Part shown: positions 25,616 through 34,658 of the stretch, one piece after another
How the letters are laid out: each line of letters starts with the position of its first letter
Position numbering within the stretch: the stretch's first letter is position 1
Assembly (NCBI RefSeq): GCF_019392335.1
Contig: NZ_JAHXRQ010000008.1
Span: forward strand, 140,086 to 204,085
Source of the DNA: Mameliella sp. CS4
Lineage (GTDB): Bacteria > Pseudomonadota > Alphaproteobacteria > Rhodobacterales > Rhodobacteraceae
Reading direction: 5' to 3'
Length of the DNA: 64,000 bases
Program-made: the position numbers and the translations under genes
The notes under the pieces: model-generated
Told to the model about the DNA's origin: nothing
Database searches by the model: none
The model's input: only the letters and a program-made list of their open reading frames with translations

Positions 25616-26940
25616 CCACGCTTGCTTTCGGTTTCGTCCTGATCGGTGTCCTTGTCCTGCTGGTTCTGCTGGGGATGCAGATCGCCTATGCGCTGTTCGG
25701 CGTCGCCTTTGTGGGGATCTGGCTGATCCGCGACAACATCGGCCTGGCCTTCCGGATGCTGGAACTCACGGCCTATTCCGGCATTGCCGACTACCTCTTT
25801 GCCACCATCCCGCTGTTTGTCTTGATGGGGCTGCTGGTCAGCGTGTCCAACGTCGGACGCGATACGTTCGAAGTGGCCGAGGAACTGTTGCGGCGCATGG
25901 TCTGCGGGTTGGGCGTCGCCACCGTTGCCGCCAACACGATCTTTGCCGCTGTGACCGGCGTGTCCATCGCCTCGGCCGCGGTCTTTACCCGCGTCGCCGT
26001 GCCCGAGATGACGCGCCACGGTTATCGTCCGGCCTTCTCGGCGGGCACGGTCGCGGGGTCCTCCGTCCTCGGCATGCTGATCCCGCCCAGCCTCTTGCTG
26101 ATCATCTACGGCGTGCTGGCCGAGGTTTCCATCGGCGGCATGTTCATCGCGGGCATCATTCCGGGACTGATGCTGGCGGGCGGCTTTGTGGCCATGCTGA
26201 TCAGCATCACCACGCTGTTCCCGCGCTTTGTTCTGGAAGACCCCGACAGCGTCCGCGCGCGGCGGCTGGACAGTGATTTCAAGCGGATGCCGCTGGACCG
26301 GATGGTGCTCAAGCTGATCCCCATCGTCCTTTTGGTGATCCTCGTTCTGGGGGGACTTTATACCGGGTATTTCACCCCGACCGAAGCCGGGGGTGTCGGG
26401 GCTTTCGGGGCTCTGGTGGTGGCTCTGTCGCGGCGCAGCCTCGACCGGCACAAGCTGTGGCAGGTGATGAAGCAGACCGGGGTCATCTCCGTCTCGATCC
26501 TGCTGCTTCTCATTGCGGCCTCCTTCTATTCGCGGATGCTGGCCATCGCGGGCCTGCCCAACGCGATTGCCGGGCTTGTCACCGACTCCGGGTTCGGGCC
26601 GATGGGGTTCCTGTTCTTCTATGCCCTGATCATCCTGCTGATGGGCATGATCCTCGACAGCACCTCGATCCTGCTGATCATGGTTCCCATCGCCGCGCCC
26701 ATCGCGCAGGGGCTGGGCATCGACCTTATGCATTTCGGGATCGTCACGGTGATCGCGGTCGAGATCGGCCTGCTGACACCACCTTTCGGCATATCGGTCT
26801 TTACCGTTCACAACACGTTGAACAATCCGGCGGTCTCGGTCGAGCAGATCTTTGGCGCAACGCTGCCCTTCATCGCGGTGATGCTGTTGGTTCTGGTGAT
26901 CGTGGCAGTCTTCCCTGCGACCGTGACCCTGTTCCTGTAG
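25612..26940 (+). CDS. TRAP transporter large permease (DctM family)
   Basis: This is a 442-aa large membrane subunit starting MTTLAFGFVLIGV at the ATGA overlap with dctQ. Family segments are PPSLLLIIYGVLAEVSIGGMF and GMILDSTSILLIMVPIAAPI. It closes the molybdenum-hydroxylase/TRAP operon. No terminator-like hairpin was seen after it; degraded sequence follows immediately. Confidence 0.92.
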   Translation: MTTLAFGFVLIGVLVLLVLLGMQIAYALFGVAFVGIWLIRDNIGLAFRMLELTAYSGIADYLFATIPLFVLMGLLVSVSNVGRDTFEVAEELLRRMVCGLGVATVAANTIFAAVTGVSIASAAVFTRVAVPEMTRHGYRPAFSAGTVAGSSVLGMLIPPSLLLIIYGVLAEVSIGGMFIAGIIPGLMLAGGFVAMLISITTLFPRFVLEDPDSVRARRLDSDFKRMPLDRMVLKLIPIVLLVILVLGGLYTGYFTPTEAGGVGAFGALVVALSRRSLDRHKLWQVMKQTGVISVSILLLLIAASFYSRMLAIAGLPNAIAGLVTDSGFGPMGFLFFYALIILLMGMILDSTSILLIMVPIAAPIAQGLGIDLMHFGIVTVIAVEIGLLTPPFGISVFTVHNTLNNPAVSVEQIFGATLPFIAVMLLVLVIVAVFPATVTLFL

Positions 26941-26974
26941 GGGGCTGCGGGCCAGGTTTGCCGACCTCATCTGC

Positions 26975-27426
26975 TCAGCGCCCCAGGATGTCGGCGGCCT
27001 CGTCCGCCGCGTGCTGGGAGCGGGCCGTGCTGCGTTGCCTTGCCGGCAGGCCGCATTGGGCCAGCATGTGCTGGACGTCCTTGGGGAGGCGCGCGTTTTC
27101 GGCAGGTTGCCAAGCGCATGCCCGGCCTTTGCGATGTCGACGGCGTAATACAGCTCACTCGCTCTGGCGATCCGCATCACCGCCACGCAAAGAGAGCAGG
27201 CTTGCAACTGGTGCAAAGTGCGGTGCCGCGCAGAGCGACAGCGCCCGGATTGCGGGCTGCATCGCGGATCGCCTTTGTCTCGCCGTGGCTTGTCGGGTCG
27301 TGGTTCATCACGGACCTGTTGACGCCCGCGCCGACGATCTTGCCATCCTTGACCGCCCCGTTTCGAAAGGTTCGGTTCGGGGGGGCAGGGCCTCGGCGGC
27401 GATGTCCGGCGCGCGGGATCATACAT
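26975..27426 (-). pseudogene. Broken nucleoside (guanine-type) deaminase gene
   Basis: Pieces of a cytidine/guanine-deaminase-family protein are spread over at least three minus-strand frames. One frame reads VKDGKIVGAGVNRSVMNHD and then SHGETKAIRDAARNPGA (the usual HAE zinc motif has become HGE). A second continues SLCVAVMRIARASELYYAVD, and a third gives the C-terminus MLAQCGLPARQRSTA up to the TGA at 26975. The intact family is about 155 aa. Frameshifts and a damaged zinc motif show that it is dead. Its ATG (27426) overlaps the end of an ABC-ATPase remnant, as in an old operon. Confidence 0.75.
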
Positions 27427-27694
27427 CGGTGTTTCCTTCTGGGGCGGCGAAACAGGCGACACGGCGGTCGCGCTCGTCGGGGCTGCATGTAGCAAGCTCG
27501 CGCATGCAGAGGCGCGCGGACAGCGCGGATGAAAGCTGCACCTTGAGGGCGGCGTTATGGATGGGGGTATCTTGCTCCCCTTCGGCGCCCCTTGGTCGGG
27601 TATCCTGTCGAGCAATACCCATGCGTAGGGATGCCGCGGGTTTGCAAAGAGGTCTGTGGCCGGCTGGATCTCGACAATCCGGCCCAGGTATACG
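27419..27694 (-). pseudogene. C-terminal remnant of an oligopeptide ABC ATPase (DppF/OppD-like)
   Basis: The minus strand reads VYLGRIVEIQPATDLFANPR, HPYAWVLLDRIP and SRCSFHPRCPRA, and then in another frame SPDERDRRVACFAAPEG, which is the C-terminal specificity region of peptide-transporter ATPases. The N-terminal two thirds, with the Walker motifs, are missing and at least one frameshift is present. Homology stops abruptly near 27694, where a plus-strand ATPase remnant begins. Confidence 0.7.
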
Positions 27695-27707
27695 GCCGCC
27701 GTGCAGC

Positions 27708-28407
27708 GCTCTCGGTCAAATGCAGCTTGCGCAACATCGACCCTGCTGTGCGGGTGGGAGAGATCGTGGGCTGGGCCGGCATCCAGGGGGCGGGCCGCGT
27801 TGCCCTGGCCTTGGCGCTTTTTGGCCAAACCCAGTTTGAGCACGGCGCGGTGACCCTGAACGGCGCGAGTGTGGCGTTCCAGACCCCGTGCAGCAGCATC
27901 CTTGGCGGCATCGGGTTGCTTCGCAAGAGCGAGGGGCTGATGACGTCGGTGCGCGACAACAGCATGCTGACCTCGCGCGCCTTTACGCCGCTCCGGCCCG
28001 GTGACCGCAAAACGCCTATGCGGACTGGGCACGCATGGACGGTCTGCCGGACCAGTTGGAGATCGGCGCGGCCTCTTGCGATCAGGACATTCGCGCGCTG
28101 TCAGGCGGCAGTCGACCAAAGGCCATCGTGGCCCGCTGGCTTTCGATGCGCCCGGAACTGCTGATATTCATCGAGCCGAAGCGTAGCCTCGACGTCAATT
28201 CCAAGGCCGCGATCTACCACCTGATGCGCGATCTGGCCCGCGAGGAGGCCGGTATCCTGATGATCTCGTCCGACTCGCCAGAGGTGATCGGTGCGGCGGG
28301 CCGTGGACTGGTCATGCAGGAAAGCCGGATCGCCGCATTCCCGCTACGGAGCCACCGAACAGGACATCATGCGCGCAGCCACCGGAGAGATCGATGTGGC
28401 CGCATGA
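27708..28407 (+). pseudogene. C-terminal half of a sugar ABC ATPase (RbsA-like), frameshifted
   Basis: Plus-strand frames read VGEIVGWAGIQGAGRVALAL, GAVTLNGASVAFQTP and EGLMTSVRDNSML, then in another frame DIRALSGGSRPKAIVARWLS and SLDVNSKAAIYHLMRDLARE, and finally EQDIMRAATGEIDVAA with a stop at 28405-28407. This is the second ATPase domain of an RbsA-type protein with several frameshifts; the first half is absent. The stop overlaps an ATG as if a permease gene once followed. Confidence 0.75.
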
Positions 28408-28560
28408 ACATCGCCGAGGATACTCCCCGCCGGTGCAGTGGCTCACCAAGGTCGGGCCGGGCTTCGACGCGGTCGGCGGCAAGGAAGAGGCTGCGCGTTT
28501 CGCGGGCATCAAGACGGGCCGCGTGGTCATCCTAAGCGTTAGGTTTGCATGGCGATTGCC
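28404..28560 (+). pseudogene. Fragment of a sugar ABC permease gene
   Basis: An ATG at 28404 (MNIAEDTPR) overlaps the stop of the ATPase remnant, and shortly afterwards another frame gives EEAARFAGIKTGRVVILS, the conserved cytoplasmic loop of RbsC-type permeases. Most of the gene is missing between and after these pieces, so it is a deleted permease. Confidence 0.6.
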
Positions 28561-28611
28561 GTGTTTCGCGGCTGCGCTCGGGGGCGCCCTGTGTCGGGTC
28601 CGACGGGGTCC

Positions 28612-28950
28612 GTGAACTCAAATGCATCGCCGTCGTTGTGATCGGTGGCACGGTGCTGGCCAGTGGGCCTGGCGGCACAGAGGTCCGGGTCGAGGCGGGC
28701 GACGTGGTTGTCATGCCGGTGGGTGTGTCGCATGCAATGATCGACAATTCCGAAGACGGGATGGCGATCGGTGGCTACCCCGAGGGGCGCTACCGGGACA
28801 AGATCCAGGAGGAGTCCGTCAGCGAGGCCGATTTCCGGGCTGCCGCGAAATTCATCATGTTCTTGCCTAACCCCGGCAGTCGACCCTGTGACAAGCGGGC
28901 CGACTCAATGGCTGGAAACACCGTCATCCGTTGATGCGGGCGGGAGTGTT
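28612..28950 (+). pseudogene. Truncated cupin-domain gene
   Basis: A frame gives IGGTVLASGPGG, VRVEAGDVVVMPVGVSHAMI and GGYPEGRYRDKIQEES, the barrel of a small cupin. The C-terminus continues in a second frame as RDPVTSGPTQWLETPSSVDA. The N-terminal part and first half of the barrel are missing and there is a frameshift near 28875. It is the last piece of the degraded block. Confidence 0.65.
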
Positions 28951-28978
28951 TTCCCTGACCGGCTGGATGCGACGAGCT

Positions 28979-29015
28979 GAAAACACGCCACCGCGCGGGC
29001 GTCTCGCGCGGTGGC
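28979..29015 (-). terminator. Rho-independent terminator of dabA
   Basis: GCCACCGCGCG (28987-28997) and CGCGCGGTGGC (29005-29015) form an 11-bp perfect stem with a 7-base loop, 7 bases after the dabA stop. On the minus strand it is followed by GTGTTTTC, a short T-run. Confidence 0.7.
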
Positions 29016-29022
29016 ATTGGTG

Positions 29023-31371
29023 TCAGGCGGCGACGGAAACGGCAGAGACCCCGGCCCGGCTGGTCCCCCAAGCTCCCCTGTTGTAGCGTCGGCAGAGCCC
29101 TGTCGCCCCGTCGATGCTGACAAGGGTCAGCCAACCGTTGTCAAAGAGCGCGCGCACGTCCGGTTGCCGGCGCAGGACCTGCTGGATCATCTCTTCGGGG
29201 GCCTCGACGGCCACGATGAGCCGGCTTGGCAGATGGCGCAGCGTCGTCCCGTCATGCACCGATTGCCAGGGCAGTCCCACGCGCAATGCGCCACCGTTGC
29301 CCTCCAGCACGCCGATCCCGCCGACCACGTTGTGCAACAGCTTGTTGCCCGCGCCAAAGGTCTCGGGCGCAACCGCCGAGCCGTTATATTGCAGGGCGAT
29401 CCAGCTTGCGACGACCACGGGCGCGCTCAGGATCAGTTCCAGCGTCGCAGCCCCGGGATCCTGCTGCCAGTCGTAGTCATGCAAAAAGGTACTGCCATCC
29501 AGGTCCCGACCGGCGGTCCGTGCGCGCGGGGCGGCCACGAAAGCCCTGCATCCGGCCAGGCCCCATTCGGGCCGCAGTTCCGACCAGTCGTGGCCCCGCG
29601 TGGCAAGTGTTTCGGCCTTGCCTCTTGGCAGCGTCGCGGCGCGCTCTGCCCGTGCAAGGACAGCGGCCCGTGCCAGGGCCGACCTGAGCCGATCCAGATT
29701 CGCCCCGGGTTGGCTGTCCTCGAACAGGCGGACCTCGTCGGACACCGTGTCATGCAGTCCGGCGACAAAGCGGGTGTCGTCTGGAACGTCGATGCCACGA
29801 CCCTGCAGGCCCGCGCGGACAGCCTTATCGTTGAGCAGCAGGGCCACCAGCCGGGCGTTCACGTCACCCGCATGACCGCCACAGGCGCCACACTGCAACG
29901 CGCTGGCATGGGGCGCATTGGTGACCGTGGCGCCATGCCCGCAGATCAGGACCAGCGGCGCAAAGCCCGAGGTCAGCGACATGGCCATGAGAGTCTTTTC
30001 GGCCATGTCGATGCGTTCTTGCAGCGGCAGGTCAAGATAGGGCGCAGGATCATCCTGGGGCAGGGCCCCGCGGCCAAGACTGTCGCGCAGCAGTTTGCCG
30101 ACGTAAAGTGGGCCAGCCGCTTCGACAAAGGCAAAGGCCGACACGGCAGCGCGCTTGAACCGGCCCCAGGCCCGGACCGCCCGCAAGCGGACGCGGATGC
30201 CGGTGTCGTCGCCGTTGGTCGCGGTCGTGAGACCGGGTGACAGCAAGATCGGAGACCGGGCCTCGACAATGTCAGAGGCATGTCCGTGATGCTTGACCGC
30301 CAGGCCGAAGAAGCCGGCAAAGCCGATGGTCCGCAGCCCCTGGTCCGCAGACTCCAGCGCCCGGCGCAGGCGTTCGGACCGCACGTCGATACAGAAAGCC
30401 GCCTGGATCGCCGGGCGGGCATCGGGCCGCGCCTCGGTTTGCCCCAACAGCGTGTCGCCGAGACGCCGCTCTGCCGCCCGGTCGACGGCTTCTTGCAGGG
30501 CGGCCTCCAGTGCGATGTCATCGTCGATGGCAAGGGGGCGGGCATAGTCCTTTAACGCCCGGTCCAAGGCTGCCGACCGCGTCGAAGGCCCTTGGTCAAG
30601 CAAGGCAACCTCCCAGGCAAGGCGGATTGTCAGAAGGTCGAACAGCGTATCTTCCCGCCCTCCGTCACGTTCCGCCGTCCAGCCAAGGTGACGCGCGTAC
30701 TGGGCCCATCCCCCGAGCGTCACCAGCAGCCTGTGGAAATAGACCGGGGCGGCCTCCTGCGTGAGGCTCAGGGCCTGGCAGGCGTCCGCAAAGGCCGCGC
30801 GCGCATCGCTGGGCATCGCCGCGATGCGGGCGGCAAAGCCGGGCAGTCCTGCCAGTTCGGGGGTCAGGTCCCGGCTGGCGAAAACGCGCCACGAGGCCCA
30901 GGCACCGCCACCGGGCGCCGGCCAGAAGGCCTGGCCACGGTCAAAATGCGCAGCCGCCCACAGGCCGATCCGATCCTCGACGAAGGCGGGCCAGTCGATG
31001 CCGCTGTCGTCCTGCGCCAGATCCGCCAGTGCAGGAAGTACGGCGGTCTTGGCCGCCGTTTGCCGTGCCGCCCGATGCAAGGTGTCGGGGGCCAACCCGT
31101 GCGCCGCCTCTGCGGCATGCAGGTCCTCGGACGTGACATGACCTGCGTCGATCATCGCGGCCACGGTCTCTCTGGGGAGGAACATCCGGCCGCCACCGAC
31201 CCGGGCCAACCTTGCGGCGGCTGTCCTGCGGTCTTCGTTGGCCTGTCCCAGCCAGGGGTTGACGGCAACGGTGGCATCCAGAGGGAAGGCCGGGGGGATT
31301 TGCCGGATCGCGTTTTCTGCGGCGGAAAACAGTTCAAGTGTCTGGCCGGGCCAGGTGACATAGGCGTTCAT
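29023..31371 (-). CDS. dabA: DabA, inorganic carbon transporter subunit (DUF2309)
   Basis: This is the 782-aa cytoplasmic, carbonic-anhydrase-like subunit of the DAB energy-coupled inorganic carbon pump. The zinc site expected for the family is visible: C327 and D329 in FCIDVRSE, H479 in CGHG and C494 in LQCGACGG; the 15-residue H-C spacing matches that of Halothiobacillus DabA2. It works with the membrane subunit DabB encoded just upstream; the genes overlap by four bases. A hairpin terminator follows. The pair probably accumulates bicarbonate for anaplerotic carboxylation; no carbon-fixation genes are in view. Confidence 0.93.
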   Translation of the reverse strand: MNAYVTWPGQTLELFSAAENAIRQIPPAFPLDATVAVNPWLGQANEDRRTAAARLARVGGGRMFLPRETVAAMIDAGHVTSEDLHAAEAAHGLAPDTLHRAARQTAAKTAVLPALADLAQDDSGIDWPAFVEDRIGLWAAAHFDRGQAFWPAPGGGAWASWRVFASRDLTPELAGLPGFAARIAAMPSDARAAFADACQALSLTQEAAPVYFHRLLVTLGGWAQYARHLGWTAERDGGREDTLFDLLTIRLAWEVALLDQGPSTRSAALDRALKDYARPLAIDDDIALEAALQEAVDRAAERRLGDTLLGQTEARPDARPAIQAAFCIDVRSERLRRALESADQGLRTIGFAGFFGLAVKHHGHASDIVEARSPILLSPGLTTATNGDDTGIRVRLRAVRAWGRFKRAAVSAFAFVEAAGPLYVGKLLRDSLGRGALPQDDPAPYLDLPLQERIDMAEKTLMAMSLTSGFAPLVLICGHGATVTNAPHASALQCGACGGHAGDVNARLVALLLNDKAVRAGLQGRGIDVPDDTRFVAGLHDTVSDEVRLFEDSQPGANLDRLRSALARAAVLARAERAATLPRGKAETLATRGHDWSELRPEWGLAGCRAFVAAPRARTAGRDLDGSTFLHDYDWQQDPGAATLELILSAPVVVASWIALQYNGSAVAPETFGAGNKLLHNVVGGIGVLEGNGGALRVGLPWQSVHDGTTLRHLPSRLIVAVEAPEEMIQQVLRRQPDVRALFDNGWLTLVSIDGATGLCRRYNRGAWGTSRAGVSAVSVAA

Positions 31372-32927
31372 TGGTTTGCTCCGGGCTTGGGAGTCCAGCG
31401 ACCGGACAGCCGGTCGGACACCGTGTTGAGGTACAGGCCGTTCATCAGGTGGACGCGCAGTCCCGCCGTGGCCGGGTGGCTGGCCCAGAGCGGAAAGGTC
31501 GTCTGCGCAACGGCGGCCAGGGCAAAGCTCGCAAGGGCCAGGACGATGGTCGCCCAGACCAGCCCGTCAGGCGCGGGCGGGGCGGGCAGCGAGCCCGATG
31601 AAAGCCAGGTCGCGCCCTGTTGCAGGGTAAAGTAGGATGTGGTCGCGATCACCGACATGGCGGCGGTGCGCCAGGCCAGGGCGCGGGGGGCAAGATCGGC
31701 CAGCCCCTGGGCCATCAGGTAGACCACGCCAAAGATCAGGATCGCGCCAAGCGCCACCGTCTGCGGCGGTTTCGACATGATCCCAAAGCCCAGCCCGACC
31801 ACGAGGTAAAGAGCAAGGGCAAGGCCGAATGCCCGGGCCACGGCGCCAAGGCCGGGCACGGCGACCGGGCCGGGCCGGCGGATCGATGCGACCTCGCGCA
31901 CCGCGCCGCCCGAAGCCAGGAAGGCATGGGCCTTGTAAAGCGAGTGCGCCACGATATGCAGCAATGCCAACGGGAAAAGCGCAAGCCCGCATTGCAACAC
32001 CATGAACCCCATCTGCGCACAGGTGGACCAGGCCAGCGCGGTCTTGACGGCGGGCTGGGTCAGGGCGACGGCGGCCCCGATCAGCGCGCTGAAGCCACCG
32101 ACAAGGGCCAGGAAAGCCAGCACCCCGGGTGCGGCCAGCAGCACGTCTGCAAAGCGGATCAAGAGGAAACCGCCCGCATTCACGACGCCCGCGTGCAACA
32201 GGGCCGACACCGGCGTCGGGGCCTCCATGACCTCTGTCAGCCAGCCGTGCGTCGGCAGCAGCGCGGATTTCAGGATCGCCGCAGCGGCCAGGAACAGCGC
32301 GGCCAACCAAAGCATGCCCGTGCCCTCACCGGCCTGGGCGGCGGCGTTGATCGTCGCGATATCCGACGTGCCAAAGCTGACCAAGATCAGGGCCGTTGCC
32401 GCGATCAGTGCGGCGCTGGACACCAGCCCGCTGACCGCCTTCTTGCGGGCGGCGCGCCGGGCGCGCGGACGATCCGGGTAGAACAGAAGCAGCCGGTGCA
32501 GCGTGATCCCGACCGCAACCCAGCCGACAACCAGTTGCACGATGTTGCCCGCGCCGACCAGCAGCAGGACACAGGCGATTGTCGCAGACATCCATCCCAT
32601 GAAGGCAGGCTGCCGCGCCTCTCCGTCCAGCGCCACGCGCGAGAAACGCAGGACGATCCAGCCGACAAAGGCCACCGTCAGCGTCATCGCCACGCTGACG
32701 ATGTCGATCCGGGCCGACAGGCCGACCCCGGCGGCACCGAGAAGAGGGCTGGTGCCGGGGCCCGACAGCGCCAGCTCAATGGCCGCCAGACAAGCCAGCG
32801 CAAGACTCACCAGTGCGGCAAGCTCGGGCAGGCGCAGGCGCCAGTCTGCGCGGGCGGGAGGGAACAGGGCCATCGCAAGCGCGGCGGCGGCCAGCGCGAG
32901 GGGCGATAACAGAAGCAGGTAGCTCAT
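31368..32927 (-). CDS. dabB: DabB, NuoL-like proton-channel subunit of the DAB pump
   Basis: This is a 519-aa membrane protein of the proton-conducting NuoL/MrpA family with about 13-14 helices. Conserved stretches include THGWLTEVMEAPTPVSALLH with its proline/glutamate pattern, and ALLHIVAHSLYKAHAFLASG with the histidines and lysine of the transport path. Coupling to DabA (ATGA overlap) rather than to nuo genes identifies it as DabB. It starts at 32927, about 98 bases from the divergent lysR gene. Confidence 0.92.
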   Translation of the reverse strand: MSYLLLLSPLALAAAALAMALFPPARADWRLRLPELAALVSLALACLAAIELALSGPGTSPLLGAAGVGLSARIDIVSVAMTLTVAFVGWIVLRFSRVALDGEARQPAFMGWMSATIACVLLLVGAGNIVQLVVGWVAVGITLHRLLLFYPDRPRARRAARKKAVSGLVSSAALIAATALILVSFGTSDIATINAAAQAGEGTGMLWLAALFLAAAAILKSALLPTHGWLTEVMEAPTPVSALLHAGVVNAGGFLLIRFADVLLAAPGVLAFLALVGGFSALIGAAVALTQPAVKTALAWSTCAQMGFMVLQCGLALFPLALLHIVAHSLYKAHAFLASGGAVREVASIRRPGPVAVPGLGAVARAFGLALALYLVVGLGFGIMSKPPQTVALGAILIFGVVYLMAQGLADLAPRALAWRTAAMSVIATTSYFTLQQGATWLSSGSLPAPPAPDGLVWATIVLALASFALAAVAQTTFPLWASHPATAGLRVHLMNGLYLNTVSDRLSGRWTPKPGANQ

Positions 32928-33005
32928 CGTGGATCTCCGAAGCTGTGTCGGAGGTCGATCTAGACGGCCCTTGTGGTAATAAAAATTATATTGTTTGGAT
33001 CAATA

Positions 33006-33024
33006 CGTTCTATTAACTAGAACG
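33006..33024. promoter_or_regulatory. Inverted repeat, likely LysR operator for dabBA
   Basis: CGTTCTA (33006-33012) and TAGAACG (33018-33024) form a perfect 7-bp inverted repeat around TTAAC, ending one base before the lysR ATG. The surrounding stretch 32980-33020 is AT-rich and probably holds the divergent promoters. Its position fits autorepression of lysR. Confidence 0.55.
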
Positions 33025-33025
33025 C

Positions 33026-33916
33026 ATGCACCTGAACTATCGCCACTTGCAATATTTCCAGGCGGTCGCGCGAGAAGGAAACCTGACCCACGCGGCGGCC
33101 CGGCTGAACTTGTCGCAATCCGCCTTGTCCACGCAGATCCGCCAGCTTGAGGACCGGTTCGGGCATGCCTTGTTCGAACGCACCAGCCGGGCAATGGTCC
33201 TGACAGAGGCGGGGCGGATCGCGCTGGACCATGCGGATCGCATTTTCGACGTCGGGGAGGACCTGGTCGCGACCCTCACCGGGACAGGCAAGGTCAAAGC
33301 GGCATTGCGCGTCGGGGCACTGTCGACCCTGTCGCGCAATTTCCAGTTGCAGTTCCTGCGCCCGGTCCTCTCGGACGCGGGGGCGGAACTGGTTCTGTCG
33401 TCCGGCAACAGCCAGAGATTGCTGCGTGCGCTGGAGGATCTGGCGCTTGATGTCGTGTTGCTGACAGATCCGCCGCCGAGGGACCTGTTTCCGGGGCTTG
33501 TGGCGCATCGTATCGACGAACAGCCTGTGGCGATCCACGGCACGGCCCGCCGGCTTGGCCACGAGACACTCGCGGGGCTCTTGTCCGAGGAACCGGTGAT
33601 CCTGCCGACCGAAAGTTCGATCCGGACGGGATTTGACAGCCTTGTCGCCCGTCTTGGCGTCACTCCCAGGATCGCGGCAATTGTCGATGACATGGCTATG
33701 GTCCGGCTGCTGGCCCGCGACGATGTGGGCCTGGCCATAACGCCTGCCGTTGTCTTGGCCGACGAACTGGCACATGGCCTTTTGTCCAGTGCCCCGTTTC
33801 AACTCGACATCGTCGAGAGCTTTTACGCCGTCACTGCGCCGCGTACTTTTCCGCATCCGCTTGTCAGGCGGCTGATCGCGCCGGACGATGGTGCCGGGGA
33901 TGGATCACCGGGTTGA
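33026..33916 (+). CDS. LysR-family regulator divergent to dabBA
   Basis: This is a 296-aa LysR protein of the NhaR-like branch, starting MHLNYRHLQYFQAVAREGNL. The helix-turn-helix is at about 1-62 (THAAARLNLSQSALSTQIR) and the effector domain at about 90-285. NhaR-like proteins often sit beside dabAB or ion-transport genes, so control of the inorganic-carbon pump is likely. The signal, for example low CO2 or pH, is not known. Confidence 0.9.
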   Translation: MHLNYRHLQYFQAVAREGNLTHAAARLNLSQSALSTQIRQLEDRFGHALFERTSRAMVLTEAGRIALDHADRIFDVGEDLVATLTGTGKVKAALRVGALSTLSRNFQLQFLRPVLSDAGAELVLSSGNSQRLLRALEDLALDVVLLTDPPPRDLFPGLVAHRIDEQPVAIHGTARRLGHETLAGLLSEEPVILPTESSIRTGFDSLVARLGVTPRIAAIVDDMAMVRLLARDDVGLAITPAVVLADELAHGLLSSAPFQLDIVESFYAVTAPRTFPHPLVRRLIAPDDGAGDGSPG

Positions 33917-33917
33917 A

Positions 33918-33939
33918 GCCCCGCGTTTCAGGGCGGGGC
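33918..33939 (+). terminator. Hairpin after the lysR gene
   Basis: GCCCCGC (33918-33924) and GCGGGGC (33933-33939) pair around an 8-base loop, directly after the lysR stop codon. There is no clear U-run. It lies between convergent genes and could serve either strand. Confidence 0.45.
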
Positions 33940-33993
33940 CGAACTCGTGGGCCCGCTCCCGGCGTTGGGGGACTGTTGTGGAGCCATGAAGTG

Positions 33994-34656
33994 TCAGCCA
34001 TGCAGGGTCATCAGGGATATGCCCCCGACCAGAACAAGGCTCAGGGCCCAGACCTTGTCGAGGTTGAACCAGCTTCGTGACAGTGCCTTTAGACCCAGCC
34101 AGCGATAAACGGCAAAGGCAAAGGCGCCGCCGGCAAGTGACATGGCAACCGTGTGGGACAGGGCGACCAGCAGGGCCACGCCGGTATTGCCGGTCATCAG
34201 GTTCGCCGCCGCGGCGTGGCCGGTGTCCGTTTCGACGCTGCGGCAGATCCCCAGGTAGATCGGCACCAGCATCAGTCCCGCGCCATGCGCCATCGCCGCC
34301 AGGAAGGACCATAGCGCCAGCCGCGACGGCGGGACCCGCGCCAGGAACCGTGGGTGGCGGGAACTGATGAGCAGGTAGACCCCCAGGGCGATCACAAGGC
34401 AGGCGGCGCCGATCTGGATTTCGCGCTGCCACTGAGCCAGGAACATCAGTGCGCCGAAAGGCAGCAGGATCGCCACGATGGCCAGCAGGTGCCCCAGCGC
34501 CAGGGCGCCCAATGCCCGCCACAGGCTGCGACGGTTGCGATCCATCAGCGCGGCGGAGACGGCCAGTGGCCACCCCATCCCCGGATTGACCCCGTGATAG
34601 AGCCCAGACGCGACAACGGCCCCCCAGAGGGCCGTTGTGGTGGTTAGTCCGTCCAT
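33994..34656 (-). CDS. Six-helix membrane protein of unknown function linked to mtoX
   Basis: This is a 220-aa polytopic protein starting MDGLTTTTALWG, two bases after the mtoX stop codon, so it is almost certainly co-transcribed with mtoX. About six helices are visible. The first carries YHGVNPGMGWPLAVSAAL and a later one AMAHGAGLMLVPIYLG, a histidine-glycine pattern that reminds of small metal or sulfur-compound exporters. I do not recognise a characterised family. Export or uptake of a product or metal needed by methanethiol oxidase is possible but unproven. A longer open frame through the start region is spurious. Confidence 0.75.
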   Translation of the reverse strand: MDGLTTTTALWGAVVASGLYHGVNPGMGWPLAVSAALMDRNRRSLWRALGALALGHLLAIVAILLPFGALMFLAQWQREIQIGAACLVIALGVYLLISSRHPRFLARVPPSRLALWSFLAAMAHGAGLMLVPIYLGICRSVETDTGHAAAANLMTGNTGVALLVALSHTVAMSLAGGAFAFAVYRWLGLKALSRSWFNLDKVWALSLVLVGGISLMTLHG

Positions 34657-34658
34657 TC

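Noticed and set aside
25570..28119. Open frame of 849 codons on the minus strand over dctM and the degraded block
   Set aside because: Most of it is antisense to dctM; only short parts inside the degraded block carry protein-like sequence, and these were used for the pseudogene calls.
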